64,000 bases of DNA from Pomphorhynchus laevis. Lineage: Eukaryota > Acanthocephala > Palaeacanthocephala > Echinorhynchida > Pomphorhynchidae. The first letter of the stretch is position 1; the number at the start of each line of letters is the position of its first letter. Location: assembly GCA_012934845.2 (NCBI GenBank), contig WNNJ02003187.1, positions 233,125 through 297,124 on the forward strand, given 5' to 3'. Below, piece by piece: positions 21,034 through 31,974 of this stretch. A model generated the notes under the pieces. It saw nothing but the letters and a program-made list of their open reading frames with translations, was not told the DNA's origin and made no database searches. Both the position numbers and the translations under genes were made by a program.

Positions 21034-23496
21034 TTATTCTGGCCTCAAATCCATGGGGATCTGAGCCCCCCAACCAATCCAACACGCCGCTTTCCGATTG
21101 AACCACCCGGGGTCTCTCACCCCCCGAAGAATCCAATCGGTGCGGACGATACTGGGTAAACGAGAGACGAGGAGCTTAAGAAACCTTAGCCTTTGTTCTG
21201 GGGGACGTCCTCTTGAGAAGAAGACTAATCCCGAGATAGCCCATGTACCCCAAAGGCGTACCTGGGTTTTCCCATTCAACGACAGATGCTGAGCCCGTTT
21301 CAAAGCCCACCTAGCTCTCTTCAGGATACGTTTGAGTCTATCCAGGTCGGCTTTCGCCGACCAGTTCACCGAAACGGTGAACCCCAGGTATTTTACTCGA
21401 CTTGTGAAGGAAGGGAGTGGTTCAGAGGCAAATATGGAGGAGAGCTCCGAGAGTGCTAGTCTCTTAAGTTTTTTCTTCGTCGCAGGGGATCCATGAAAAA
21501 CTACAACCTGCGATTTTGCGGAGTTTAAAATAAGATTGGATTGGGGTAGCTGGTCTTTTAATCTTGAAAAGAAACGGCTGATGTCAGAGACTACGTCTTT
21601 ACACCTGCGTTCAGAGAACAGGGCTGTGGTGTCATCAGCGTACACCACTAGACGTTGTTCACGTTTAAATATTTTAAATAGAATAATTGAGGCAGCAAGA
21701 TATAAGATTGGAGAAAGTGGTGAACCTTGAGGCACACCCGTAATAGGGTAGAACTGACGCGCATCAGGGTCGTCCTCATAATAAAATCGCTTGGTGTACA
21801 GCAGTATCTCCACCCTGTTAACGATTCTCGCAGGCAACCCGAGGGACCTGAGAGAAGAGATAACAAATGGAATGGAGATGCGATCAAATGCAGCGGAAAA
21901 ATCAAAGAAAACAGCCACAGCTAGCTGATGACTGTTCTCCTGACAAAACCGATGCACTTCACCAACTGCTGAATGGACCGAGCGACCTTTGACAAACCCA
22001 TGGAATCCAGGTGGGATTAAATTTCGCCTAATCAAATGATCGCGGATTCTACGCGCAAGCGCTTTTTCGTAGATCGAGACGAGGGAATTTTGAATCGAAA
22101 TGGGCCGCAGATCTTTAGGACAAGAGACCGGATACTTTTTTGGAATAAAAATTCTCTTGCTAATGTTGATGCCGGCCACATCGGATGGGGTGGCTAATAG
22201 CATTGTGACGGCCACCTTCCTTCTTTGATCGGCTGTCAATAGCTGACAGACACGAGAAGATAGTGGAGCGACGGATTTGGAAGTGCCCGGAAGAGGCCCC
22301 CAGGCGTTGAGAATATCTGTGACAGATAAGTCTCTACTCCTGAAGTCTCCCCAGGGCGGGATTGGTTGCGGTGATTGCGTGGCTCCATAATTGTGTAAGG
22401 ATAGTGACTCCGCTAAAACTTCATCAAGGCCTATACTACCGATCCAGCCCAAGGCCCTATCCTTCCAACAAACAAACTTCTCCTTCTTGAATATCTTCCA
22501 AAAGGAAGACTGAGAAGGGTTCAAACGAGCAATATTCGTCCTATCCCTACTCAGCTGGAACCTATATCTAGTGCTCCAGTATTCCTTCGAGAGGGTTTGT
22601 CTGGCGGAAGCAGAGAGATTAGGAAGGTTCAACAATTTAGCTAGGACCTTGAGTTTTGTCGGAGTGGGATTGTATAAGCGACCTTTATAGGTAGTCGATA
22701 AAATCGCGGTAGCTTGCGAAGAGAGGTAGGAATTAAATTTGGATAAACTCTCATTACCAATTCGGGGGAAGCGTTGTATAGCTGCCTGGAAGAAAGCCAC
22801 TCTGATCGGGTCAAAGTGGAATCTTCTACGAAGCAGTGTATCCTCTTCTAACCGCCAACGAATTAGATCATGAGAGGTGGACAGATGTTGTCGCGACTGC
22901 TCCGTACAGAAGGGTTTTAGCAACCACTTCTCATGGATCAGTAATAAGTCGAGGAGTGAATTCGTTGATATGCAATGAAAGGTGGGTGAGGGTGGTTTAT
23001 GAATAAGATAACCGTTCCTGGCTCTGCGGAGTGCTGCATTAATCCAACGACCAGTTCTGTCGTTAAAGTCACCTAGTACCATGTCGTAGCCGCCATCAAT
23101 TATACCATTCAGGAGAGCACGGTTCTTGTGGACCTCCCCTGGACGGATGTAGACATTGGCTAGACTGAGGCGTTTACCGTTCTTAACGAGTGAAACTACC
23201 AAACAAGACAGGGCTGAACAAGAGTAATTTAGCAGGAGGGAAGATCTTAGGGAGCACTTAACTAAGGTCAAGAGTCCTTGAGATGAAGAGGAGTAAGGTG
23301 GGGTTATGTACGGAGTATAGTGTGAACAAATTTGCTTTGGGATAAATCGAGTAATGTCCTGGGGGAGACGAATAGACCGCGTCTCCTGAAGGACTATAAC
23401 ATCTGCGTCTCTTCCAGATAAAAGTCTAAGGGCAGAAGCACCTCCCGAATTCCACTGAAGAATATTCAGTGAAAAAGGCTCGGGTTTACTTACCAT
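21034..23496 (-). CDS. A-family ORF2: APE endonuclease and reverse transcriptase (820 aa)
   Basis: Endonuclease (residues 1-230): NILQWNSGGASALRLL, the catalytic-type VLQETRS, VLGDFNDRTGRW and STSHDLIRW as the terminal His-Asp site. A central domain (230-420) is rich in Arg and Trp. RT (about 440-720): the KGRSVHSAV block, VFFDFSAAFDRIS (motif A), GVPQGSPLSPILY and VVYADDTTALF (catalytic YADD), then the GFTVSVNW thumb. The C-terminus holds a Trp-rich end (WFNRKAACWIGWG). There is no RNase H. The start ATG lies 33 bp after the ORF1 stop and is followed by GTAAGT. The protein is short for the group but matches all A copies, so 820 aa is the family length here. Confidence 0.9.
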   Translation of the reverse strand: MVSKPEPFSLNILQWNSGGASALRLLSGRDADVIVLQETRSIRLPQDITRFIPKQICSHYTPYITPPYSSSSQGLLTLVKCSLRSSLLLNYSCSALSCLVVSLVKNGKRLSLANVYIRPGEVHKNRALLNGIIDGGYDMVLGDFNDRTGRWINAALRRARNGYLIHKPPSPTFHCISTNSLLDLLLIHEKWLLKPFCTEQSRQHLSTSHDLIRWRLEEDTLLRRRFHFDPIRVAFFQAAIQRFPRIGNESLSKFNSYLSSQATAILSTTYKGRLYNPTPTKLKVLAKLLNLPNLSASARQTLSKEYWSTRYRFQLSRDRTNIARLNPSQSSFWKIFKKEKFVCWKDRALGWIGSIGLDEVLAESLSLHNYGATQSPQPIPPWGDFRSRDLSVTDILNAWGPLPGTSKSVAPLSSRVCQLLTADQRRKVAVTMLLATPSDVAGINISKRIFIPKKYPVSCPKDLRPISIQNSLVSIYEKALARRIRDHLIRRNLIPPGFHGFVKGRSVHSAVGEVHRFCQENSHQLAVAVFFDFSAAFDRISIPFVISSLRSLGLPARIVNRVEILLYTKRFYYEDDPDARQFYPITGVPQGSPLSPILYLAASIILFKIFKREQRLVVYADDTTALFSERRCKDVVSDISRFFSRLKDQLPQSNLILNSAKSQVVVFHGSPATKKKLKRLALSELSSIFASEPLPSFTSRVKYLGFTVSVNWSAKADLDRLKRILKRARWALKRAQHLSLNGKTQVRLWGTWAISGLVFFSRGRPPEQRLRFLKLLVSRLPSIVRTDWILRGVRDPGWFNRKAACWIGWGAQIPMDLRPE

Positions 23497-23528
23497 TGTG
23501 GCAGATCAGTTGGACGGGAGCAGCCAGC

Positions 23529-24719
23529 CTAGACAGAACTAGGTGCAAGAGGGTCACCGCCCTTGCCACTAGCCCCATCCGAGGCCGGAGCCCCCTGGGC
23601 AATATCTTCATTTCCCCTCGTTGTATTCTTTTCCTTCAGCAGTCGCCCGACCTTCAGTGGTGGGACTTTCGGAGCGGAGGCGCCGCGTTTTTTGCTGGAC
23701 TGCAATACTGAGGCCACCGGTTCTGGGGCCGCACCCAAGAGAGATGAAACTAACTGTTTGATCATAAGCTCCATGGAGGCAATAGTTTCGGTTTTATTCT
23801 TGTTTATAATCCTCATCAGATCAGCATCAGACATTCTACCATCCACGATGACAGGACCTTTTGCTGCATCCACGAAGGAGCATTTCGGTTGATAGGGAGT
23901 GACACAACTCTTTTTGTAATCTTTAAGCACCTGGCACCTTCTTGACCAGGCGGGGTGTGCACCCTTGCAATTCGAGCAGACTGGGGGAGCAGCACATTTT
24001 TCCCCCAATAGCAAATGATGACAGGACTCATTACCACAAACCCCACAGTGAGGTGTGGCAGAACAGGTAGATTTCCAGTGGCCCCACTTGTGACAACCCC
24101 CGCAATGAGGGTAAGTGAGGTTGTCCTGTTCAACCAGCTGGAAGGAAAGGTTGTACCCTAGGAACGGGTTACTTCTACTATTTGCCAGAAACTGTGCTTT
24201 GTTCAATTCAGCGGAGCAGAAAGCGATAGGAAGGTCCGCACCATCCCTTCCCTTTAGTTGTCTTAAATTCGTTAAATCATATCTTTCCTGAATCAAGTTA
24301 AGATCTTCCTCCTCCATCTGAGGAGGGAAGTTAGAAATTTTAATAGTTGCCAAGATTGGCTTCAAAGTAATTGTCCCAATATCCTTCATATGAGCCCCAA
24401 AGTACTCGTTAAATTCTTTTAAAATGTCGTGGCTCGTGAAAGATACTCTTAGAGAGTTATCAAGTACTTTAACCGAGTTAAATATAATGCGATTGTTACG
24501 TTTCATTGCAAATTCCCGAAGAAATGTCTTGAAAAGGCAATGCTTTTCTATCGGTTTGATTGCCGTGATTATCGCGAGATTTACTAATTTAGGTACTGGA
24601 GGGAGTAACCCCTCTTCATTTTGAGAATCACAAACGTTACTTACTTTGTTTTGCTTGTTAAAAGATGAAACTGTACCTGAAAATGTTGAATTCCCTTCGA
24701 AATTGGAGGAATTTTGCAT
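23529..24719 (-). CDS. A-family ORF1: RNA-binding protein with CCHC knuckles (396 aa)
   Basis: I start at the ATG at 24719 (MQNSSNFEGN), because the copy at 55690 starts at the same codon and sequence upstream differs. The N-terminal block KPIEKHCLFKTFLREF and the region up to residue 190 may be RRM-like. Three CCHC-type modules follow: CGGCHKWGHWKSTC, CGVCGNESCHHLLLGEKC, CSNCKGAHPAWSRRC. The C-terminal region is basic (SSKKRGASAPKVPP) and then acidic/Gly-rich. The role is RNP formation with element RNA. It ends 33 bp before ORF2, so ORF2 may be reached by reinitiation. No breaks. Confidence 0.88.
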   Translation of the reverse strand: MQNSSNFEGNSTFSGTVSSFNKQNKVSNVCDSQNEEGLLPPVPKLVNLAIITAIKPIEKHCLFKTFLREFAMKRNNRIIFNSVKVLDNSLRVSFTSHDILKEFNEYFGAHMKDIGTITLKPILATIKISNFPPQMEEEDLNLIQERYDLTNLRQLKGRDGADLPIAFCSAELNKAQFLANSRSNPFLGYNLSFQLVEQDNLTYPHCGGCHKWGHWKSTCSATPHCGVCGNESCHHLLLGEKCAAPPVCSNCKGAHPAWSRRCQVLKDYKKSCVTPYQPKCSFVDAAKGPVIVDGRMSDADLMRIINKNKTETIASMELMIKQLVSSLLGAAPEPVASVLQSSKKRGASAPKVPPLKVGRLLKEKNTTRGNEDIAQGAPASDGASGKGGDPLAPSSV

Positions 24720-24785
24720 CGTTTTAGTGGAATTGTTTGAAAGCTCCGACACGTTATCAGTGAGCAAACACAAAAAACTTACCAG

Positions 24786-26457
24786 TATGATTTCAGTGAT
24801 TTCTTCTCTGCTGAATGCGTTTAACACAAACTCAGAGGAATCGCGCTTGGCCCTGAAAACAATAACAGTTTTCTGTCAACTAGTCCTTCAGAGAGTTACA
24901 TCGCGAAAGACAAGCTTCATTCGAAAGACACTTACAAGACGCCTACAAATGTGGCAAGAAGACAAAAAATACGAACTATTATTAGAAGCAAGATTCTTGC
25001 AAAACAATAGCAAATCGAAGAGTGGAAATATCAGAGCTGGCGATTCAGCACTCGAGCAGAATATAATAAAGCTTACAATCAATGGAAAACTCAAAGAAGC
25101 TTCAAGGCTCGTGAAGTCAGCAGGAAAAAATACAAGGATCTTAGATACGTATGAACATATTGGAGGAGAAAGCGTGCTTCAAAAATTAAAAAGTTTACAT
25201 CCATCCCAAGCTCCTTTAGAAACAGAATGTATTCTTCAAGATTGCTTGGAAGGCTGTGTTGATCACCACAACATAATGTTCTCGAGTATTTCTCCGAAAG
25301 ACATACTTAAGGCTGCTCACAAAACACATGGGTCAGCGGGACCTTCTGGATTGGATGCCAATATGTGGCGAGCAATGCTAACACGATTTGGAGCCGAGTC
25401 TGCTATATTAGCGGAAAAAATGTGCGACTTCGCCATTCGGATCGCTTCAGAACGGGTAAACGATCAAGATATTGAGGCATTCAAAGTATCCCGATTAGTT
25501 CCACTAGACAAATGCCCAGGTGTACGCCCTATCGAAATTGGAGAGGTGCTACGTAGAATCGTAGGAAGATCGCTAGTGCAGCGTATTCGTGCTGACTTAC
25601 TTAGTGTCGCAGGTGTGACACAACTATGTGCTGGTCAGCGTTGTGGATTAGAGTTCGCAATTCACTTAATCCGAAAAACATATGAGTGTTCAGTAGATAA
25701 ATGCATTCTCGTTATAGATGTCAAGAATGCATTCAATTGCATAAATAGATCAGTAGCATTGAAAAATATGAGTAAAATATGTCCAGCTCTAGATACGATA
25801 CTGTCCAACTGTTATTCGTCAGGATCACAGCTAGTTATGGAGAGCGACACTTTGATATCGGAATAAGGTTTTGCTCAGGGAGATCCCTCGTCCATGGCCG
25901 CATTTGCCGCTGCTTCTCTTCCTCTTATTAAGGAATTACAGACATTAGTTCCTGGAATAGTTCATCATTGGTATGCAGACGATGGCGCATGTGTAGGTAT
26001 ATATAATGATTTAACCAAACTTTGGGATGTGTTGCAAGATATAAGCGGTCGATATGTATATCACATTAATCCTGTCAAATGCACAATCTTAATACACAGC
26101 GAAAACCATCTTCACAAAGACAAATATTTTACAGACCGTGGAGTTCAAGTTATAACAAACTGCATAAAACTACATGGCAGCTATATAGGCAATCAAGAAT
26201 TTATCGAATTCGAAGTTAAACGTCTGGTCGAGTATTGGATAGAGGAAGTCAAAATTATAAAGAACATTGCAAAGTGGGATGGCCAGGTTGCATTCGTCTT
26301 ACTTACAAAGAGCTTTCAATTCAAGTGGAAACATTTACCTGCATTGTTGAGTCACACTGGTTTAGTCCTTTGGTTTGCGAAGTCATTGATGGTCTGTTAC
26401 CAGAGATTACTGGAAACACCGACGTGGAGCAAACGATGCGTGAAAAAAAATTTATTT
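24786..26457 (+). pseudogene. R protein piece 2 (linker and RT palm)
   Basis: Aligned with the intact R protein from VISSLLNAFNTNSEES through GSAGPSGLDANMW, GVRPIEIGEVLRRIVGRS, VIDVKNAFNCINR and the catalytic HHWYADDGACVG. An in-frame stop at 25864 interrupts the reading just before GFAQGD, and a frame change occurs near 26330-26380. It ends at MREKK, where the C element enters. Confidence 0.85.
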
Positions 26458-26656
26458 TAACGTGGGAAATGCGTGCCAGCGCACGCTTACATGACCACAA
26501 CAAAACAAGACTGTGAATCAGGTGTCGATAAGGTGTGAACGGAGGAGGTGTTTGAATGTGATAAAGGAGGGAGCGCGGCGGACGTCGAGAGGAAGTTGAT
26601 TCCAGGCGAGTGAGGCGGCGACGAGGAAGGATCGGAGACCGTAGTTGTTGGAGTAA

Positions 26657-29439
26657 TTAGGAACGTGGAGTAAGAGGGTATGACAGGAACGAAGCGATAG
26701 CGAGGTGGGGCGAGTATCGTCTAAGAAAGGAAGGTTGATGAACGATGGGGAGCCGACAGCGATGAGACGAAAAGTAACGAGAAGAAGGCGGAGTTTGATG
26801 CGGATGTGGATGGTAGGCCAGGAGAGTTGGGCAAGATATGTGGATGTGTAGGTCGAAGCGACGGAGACGAAAGAGCACTCGAACGGCGGTGTTGATTATT
26901 CGTTGTAGGGGTAGGATGATGGATTTTGGAGAATTGGCGAAAAGGCTAAGGCAGTAATCGATTTTAGGGAAAAGAAGCGATGAAAGAAGAGACATACAAG
27001 AACGGAAGTCGATAAAAGAGCGGATACGGCGGATGTCACGGAGAATTAAGTTAGACGAGCGGACCTTGTCACGGACGAAGGGTTTAAGGGAAAGGTGATC
27101 ATCGAAATGGAAGCCTAAGAAAGTGAGATTGTGGACTATAGGGATGATCGATGAGGCAAAAGAAACAATGGGAGGAGATATGTTTGGTTTACGGGGGAGG
27201 ATCCACATTATTTTGAACTTTTCGGGGTTTAGAACGAGATGGAGATTGGAGAGACGTTTGTAGATAGAAGAAAGACAGTTGGAGGCAGAAATGCCGATAT
27301 CGTGTATGCGATGTGCGGGTGCATGAGCATAGATTAGAATGTCATCGGCGTATTGCATGACCTTAAAGGAGTAAGGTTTGATAAACGGAGATAGATCGCC
27401 AAGCAGAAGAGAGAAAAGCATAGGACCTAGGACTGAAGCTTGTGGGACCCTGCAAAAAATGGGGATGGGAGGGGAGGATGAATTAGAACAGACGCGAAAG
27501 GAACGGTCGGATAGGTATGAGGCGAACCATGCTACGGAGGAGGAAGAAAATCCGTAATCATAACGAAGGCGAGAAAGGAGGACGGAGTGGTTGACAATGT
27601 CGAATGCGGAGGAGAGGTCGAGGGAGATGAGAACACTATATAGAGCCTTGTCTCGAGAAATGAGTAAGTCGTTGTACACTTTTATGCATGCGATTTCTGT
27701 CGAGTGATTAGAGCGGAAAGCGGATTGGAAATGAGGGTACAGATTGGATGAGGAGAGATAAGCGTTGATTTGTATTAAGATGAGGCGTTCTAAGAGCTTA
27801 GAAAGAGTAGGGAGTAGCGAAATGGGGCGATAGCTAGAAGGAAGGGAGGGGTCGAGCGATTGTTTCTTAAGGAGGGGACGAACGATTGCGGATTTCCAGT
27901 GTGAAGGGAAGATACGACTGCGGATGGACGAGTTAAACAAGGTTGTGAGAAATGGGGATATCGATGAGCATATAGATTTTAATATGTGAGTAGGCAGGGG
28001 ATCGGCAAGTGAGGTTTTGTTGGGCAAGGACATGAGGACAGATGATACTTCTGTAGGTGAGACTGGGAGAAGATGAAAGAGTTCCGGAAGGATGAGATTA
28101 GACTGGGCAGAGTGGGATAGGATGGAGACCGGGGTGTGAGAGAGCAACGTGGATACTTTAGTCTGGAGAAATGACGAATAATCATTAGCATTGATGTTGC
28201 ACGGCGAAGAGGAGCGAGCAAGGATTGAGTTAAAAGTATGCCAGAGAGTCTTAGAGTTGAATGAAGTGATGATTTTATGCTGCCAGAAGGAGTTGCATTT
28301 GGTACGTAGTAGGTTGAGATGAGACCGGCGAAGAGCAAGATAGGAATCACGGAAAGACGGAGTGATCGAGCGGAAATCACGTCTGAGAGAGCGGTGATAG
28401 ACTCGAAAAGCATGGCGGAGTCAACGCTTTGAGAGTAGACATTGGATGTCAAACCATGGGGCACGGTGCAAGCGACGGTGTGGGTGAGACTTGAAGGGCA
28501 AGAGAATATCGAGAGTGGATGTGAGTTCAGAGTCGAAAAGAAGGGTGAGATCGTGAGGAGATGAATATGTTATGGTGGGTAATGATAGAGACGATTTGAG
28601 TAAGGCAGAGCGGAGAAGGGAGAGGTCAAGATTTCTCCAAGGGCGACGTAGGATTGTAGGTGTGTGAGGAGGGGTGTGGTTGCGAGTGAGATCAAGGGTG
28701 ATAAGAAAGTGATCGGATAGACCAGGATCAGAGATGGACAGTGATGTGTAGGCAGCAAAATGATCAGGGACAGCGATGATATCGAGTGCCCCACTAAGTA
28801 TATGTGTGGGGGCAGTAGAGATTAGTTTGTAATTGTTGTTGGATAGAATGTTGATGAACCGGATGGAATCTGTGGAAGAGGGGCGGTCTAGGCGGATATT
28901 GAAGTCGCCTAGAACGAGTGAAGGGATTGAGGACAAAGAACAATGAGAAAGGAGGTCAGCGAGTTCGGTAAAAAATAAGGCTGTGGGAGCTGATGAACCA
29001 GGACGGTATACAATGGCGAGATCTAGAGTGATCGGGTTAGAATAACGACAAGTGAGCAATTCAAAAGAGCAAGGACTGAAAGGGGGGTTGATTTTGCGAA
29101 GAGACGCGGGGTGACGCGCAAATGCGACGATGCCGCCATGATTAGAGGATTTAGAAGGGCATTAGCTGAGGGGGCGGGCGGATTCGACTAGAAAGCAACC
29201 GGCAGAGAGCAGACGGCGAATTGAAAGGTCGTCGGAATCTGAGTGCCAGGATTCGGTGAGGCATCAGAGATCGATGGATTGCTTGGTGAATAGGTTGAGG
29301 ATAAGATCGGATTTTTTGAGAATAGATCTAGTGTTGAGGAGACCGAGGCGGAAACCGTGTGTTGTGGCGAAAGAGTCTAGTGGAGAAGACACATAGAGAG
29401 ATAGAGTGCCATCGAATTTTTGGACGGGTGTGGACAACT
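26657..29439 (-). pseudogene. C-family ORF2 (APE endonuclease-RT), broken
   Basis: Endonuclease part at 29059-28421 in one frame: VYRPGSSAPTALF, VLGDFNIRLDRP and PGLSDHFLITLDL. RT at 28147-26657 (496 aa): SSYRPISLLPTLSKLLERL, SLDLSSAFDIVNHSVLLSRL, a RVPQASVLGPMLF box (consensus GVPQGSVLGP, so changed) and MQYADDILIYAHAP. L2/CR1-like wording throughout. Frame changes near 28420-28470 and 27980-28150, and a degraded N-terminus. Confidence 0.85.
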
Positions 29440-30512
29440 TGAAAATTTCCGTCTATGTTTCGGATAGAGAGTGATGTTTCGCCGTTTTCCTCGCGACGGC
29501 GTTTTTCGATGCGGGCTGAAGAGATTTGAGCGATTTAAGAAGCGCGATCGGGGAAAATTTGAGTGGTTGAAGATGACATGAGTTTGAATCGTTGAGAGAG
29601 GACAGAAGACGCGTGAGAGCGATGCTTGAAAACAATTTTTAGGAGAGGGGGCTGGGAAGGATTAGATTGAGAAGATTTGTTTAGACGGATGAATGCGACA
29701 GGAGAAATGTCCTTGAAAAAGGATGGTTTATCCGCAGGAACAATAGATGAGAGGATGAATCTGAAGGCGGAAACATCGTGTTCTAGACGTGCTTGTGGCG
29801 ATAAGGAGTTAGAAGGCGTGATATTAGTGACAATGACGCAACGATCGCGAGAAGCAAAGCGCTTCCGTAAAGGAGGACGACTGACGTGAGTAGGTGAGAT
29901 CACGATAGAAGAGCTGGCAATTGATGATTTGAAGGGATTTGGTTTGACGACGGGAGACATAGAGGATAATGATAATAAAGGGGGTGGCAAGCGATGTGAG
30001 GAAAGGTTATGAGTGGAAGGATAGTGGAGGTTGGCGGAGGTGATTTTGATTGATGGATGCAAGTTATTGAGAAACGAGACGGGAAGGACGGGACGTGGGG
30101 TGTCGGGGAGTGAAAATACATTAGTTGTAACAATTTGCGGCTCCGTCACCGTCTCGGTAGATTTATCATAAACTTGACAAAGTCCATCTTGTTGCGATAC
30201 AATTTGCGGCTCCTTCACTGTCTCAGTAGATTTATCAGAAATTTGAGAAATTCGATCATGCTGCGATTCCATTTCCAACTGCTCTAAGCGTTATATTAAC
30301 AAGTTGATTTGTTTCGCCGCACAGAATCCGCAGTAGAACGGTGGCCCGCCACAAGTTTCCTGACTCAAAACACAATTATGTGTTACTTATGTCCAGATTT
30401 GACAGCCGCTAGCGGAGCATTCCACTTGTATGTTCTCGAGCTTGCCGGTTTTATCGGTATCAACAGAGATTGCTCGCTTGGCTTTTGGTAGATTTTTCTT
30501 CTTGGCTCCCAT
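29440..30512 (-). pseudogene. C-family ORF1 with PHD-type finger, broken
   Basis: The start ATG at 30510-30512 reads MGAKKKNLPKAKRA. The PHD-type finger is visible in two pieces, CSASGCQIWT and then FYCGFCAAKQ, separated by a break. After a Ser/Pro-rich middle, the conserved C-terminal block RDRCVIVTNITPSNSL, then PVAFIRLNKSS and LLKIVFKHRSHAS, corresponds to the block in family B ORF1. 247 aa are open at 30278-29535. Confidence 0.75.
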
Positions 30513-30772
30513 TAACTGTAGGTTGCAATAGTTTACGATTTTTAAATAATTGTAGTTAATAATCGTAGTTAATTTTTAATAATCGTAGTTAATTGTAAGT
30601 AGTTCGCGTTAGTAGTAGCGAGCGGATGTCGTCGATGGTTGTCGATAATTGTCAAGCGGATGGTTGTCGATGGTTGTCGGTAGTTGTCGTCGAAGGTTGT
30701 CGTTTGGTTGTCGTTGTATTTATGTATGTTATTTATTGTATTTACTTTAGATTGTAATTTGCTAGAACAGTT

Positions 30773-30833
30773 ATTGTAGCACACAAAAACATCTAATGCA
30801 ATATCTAAGCGATACCGAAAAGAGTAATCTAAA
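30773..30833 (+). repeat. 61-bp filler copied from nearby R sequence
   Basis: Identical except for one base to 31024-31084, which is in its proper place in the R element. It sits exactly at the 5' junction of the C element. A template switch or repair event during insertion would explain it. Confidence 0.85.
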
Positions 30834-30835
30834 GT

Positions 30836-31870
30836 TTTTGAACTACCAATCAGCATGGGTGGACTAGGCGTATTGAATCCTAGTAAAGCATGTGCTCCTT
30901 ACAACATTGAATATAGCTATTCCTTGCGGATGTGTACCCCCTTAGCAGAACAATCGGCAAGTGACTGGGAGGAGGCACAGAATATGATTGCAAATCAAAT
31001 TAGAATAGAGAACAATGAATACAATTGTAGCACACAAAAACATCTAATGCAATATCTAAGCGATACCGAAAGGAGTAATCTAAACCACATCACGTCTTCA
31101 AGAGGATCATCGCTTTGGTTGAGTTCATTGCCAATACATTCTGAAGGCCATCATCTTTCCAATCAGCAATTTCAAGACGCATTGGCTGCAAGATATAATT
31201 GGGCACCGATAAACACACCATCCAAATGTATTTGTGGAAATAATTTCAATATTGCACATGCGCTCTAATGTCAAGTTGGTGGAATATTTTTTATAAGACA
31301 TAATACAATGAGAGACAATATCGCGGAAGCACTTCGAGATGTGTGTGTCAATGTTGCTATTGAGCCCATACTCCTACCAGTACCAGATTTAATGACATTT
31401 GACAACATCAATACAACCACAGACAGGTCGGCTCGATTAGACATAGCGTGCAATAATCTGTTCGGAACAACGATGGAGCGGTCCTTTATGGACGTTTGTG
31501 TTTTTTAATCCACCTGCCTCATCGTATGCCCAACGGATGAATAACACACATAACTATCATGAGAATAGAAAACGAACTAAATATGTTGAAAGAGTAGTAA
31601 AGATCGAGTGTTCTGCGTTTCACCCTCTCACGTTTTCGGCGCTAGGAAGCATAGGGCCAGTGCAGACAGAGTACTACGACAGATCGCAAGACAACAAGCG
31701 GTTAAACACAATACACCCTATCACAAATGTATCACTAAACTTCGGAGCGACATATCATTCATCCTTGCAAAGTGTGTGTCCTTGGCGATTCGACGAGCAT
31801 CAATCCGAAAACTCAATAGTCAAGCGAATATATTCAATGATTCGCCAAACTAACATTAATAAAAATGTAT
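30836..31870 (+). pseudogene. R protein piece 3 (C-terminal part with CCHC and RLE-like region)
   Basis: Begins at FELPISMGGLGVLNPS, the R motif after the RT. Then SSLWLSSLPIHSEG, CICGNNFNIAHAL (CCHC knuckle start), SARLDIACNNLFG and SFMDVCVF, and a C-terminal basic stretch. It matches the full R protein in order. A few frame changes (near 31270, 31500 and 31650) break it. Confidence 0.8.
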
Positions 31871-31890
31871 AATACTAACAATTCTAATAA

Positions 31891-31910
31891 GGGCCCATTT
31901 GCGGGTAACC
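31891..31910 (+). repeat. R-family 3' terminal hairpin motif
   Basis: GGGCCCATTTGCGGGTAACC, the same 3' end as in the intact R copy, 20 bp after the last coding similarity. Sequence beyond it differs between copies, so this is the element end. Confidence 0.75.
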
Positions 31911-31974
31911 AAAATTGTATGTTATGTTGAAATGTTAAAATAATAAAATATTTTACTAAAAAAAATATAGATTT

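Larger units (their letters stand above)
20916..24785 (-). mobile_element. A-family LINE, apparently intact, inside an R element
   Basis: Both ORFs are open. The 3' end is the shared A end TGTGTGAGTAAGAAAATCT followed by a short TTA tail (about 20916-20950). The 5' leader is only about 65 bp and lacks the monomers of the copy at 16.6-20.7 kb. The flanks carry an imperfect duplication of about 15 bp (ATTTCAGTAAT at 20905 and ATTTCAGTGAT at 24789). It may be the autonomous source for the almost identical copy at 55.7-59.5 kb. Confidence 0.85.
26448..30772 (-). mobile_element. C-family LINE (CR1/L2-like), full-length, broken
   Basis: The 3' end, with the family hairpin (GCGTGC then GCACGC) and a T-rich tail, lies at 26448-26490. 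The 5' leader holds GTTGTCG-type repeats at 30625-30720 and ends near 30772. ORF1 and ORF2 both have frame breaks. It entered the R element between the codons for KKF and FELP. At the 5' junction, 61 bp of nearby R sequence have been copied (30773-30833). Confidence 0.85.
20827..31910 (+). mobile_element. R-family element split by two LINE insertions
   Basis: Three colinear pieces of one R protein: 20827-20915 (EVIHWRPRLLNLPLC block), 24786-26457 (linker to RT), 30836-31870 (rest of RT domain to C-terminus), then the R 3' motif at 31891-31910. The gaps hold an A element (20916-24785, minus) and a C element (26448-30772, minus). The protein alignment to the 1007-aa R ORF resumes at the next residues after each gap, which shows the LINEs entered an existing R copy. 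The N-terminal Cys region is not found to the left. Confidence 0.85.

Noticed and set aside
24646-24785. N-terminal extension of the R piece (reading SSDTLSV) that looked like the intact R protein word SSDTLSVES
   Set aside because: The bases belong to the antisense of the A-element leader and ORF1; the match is chance.
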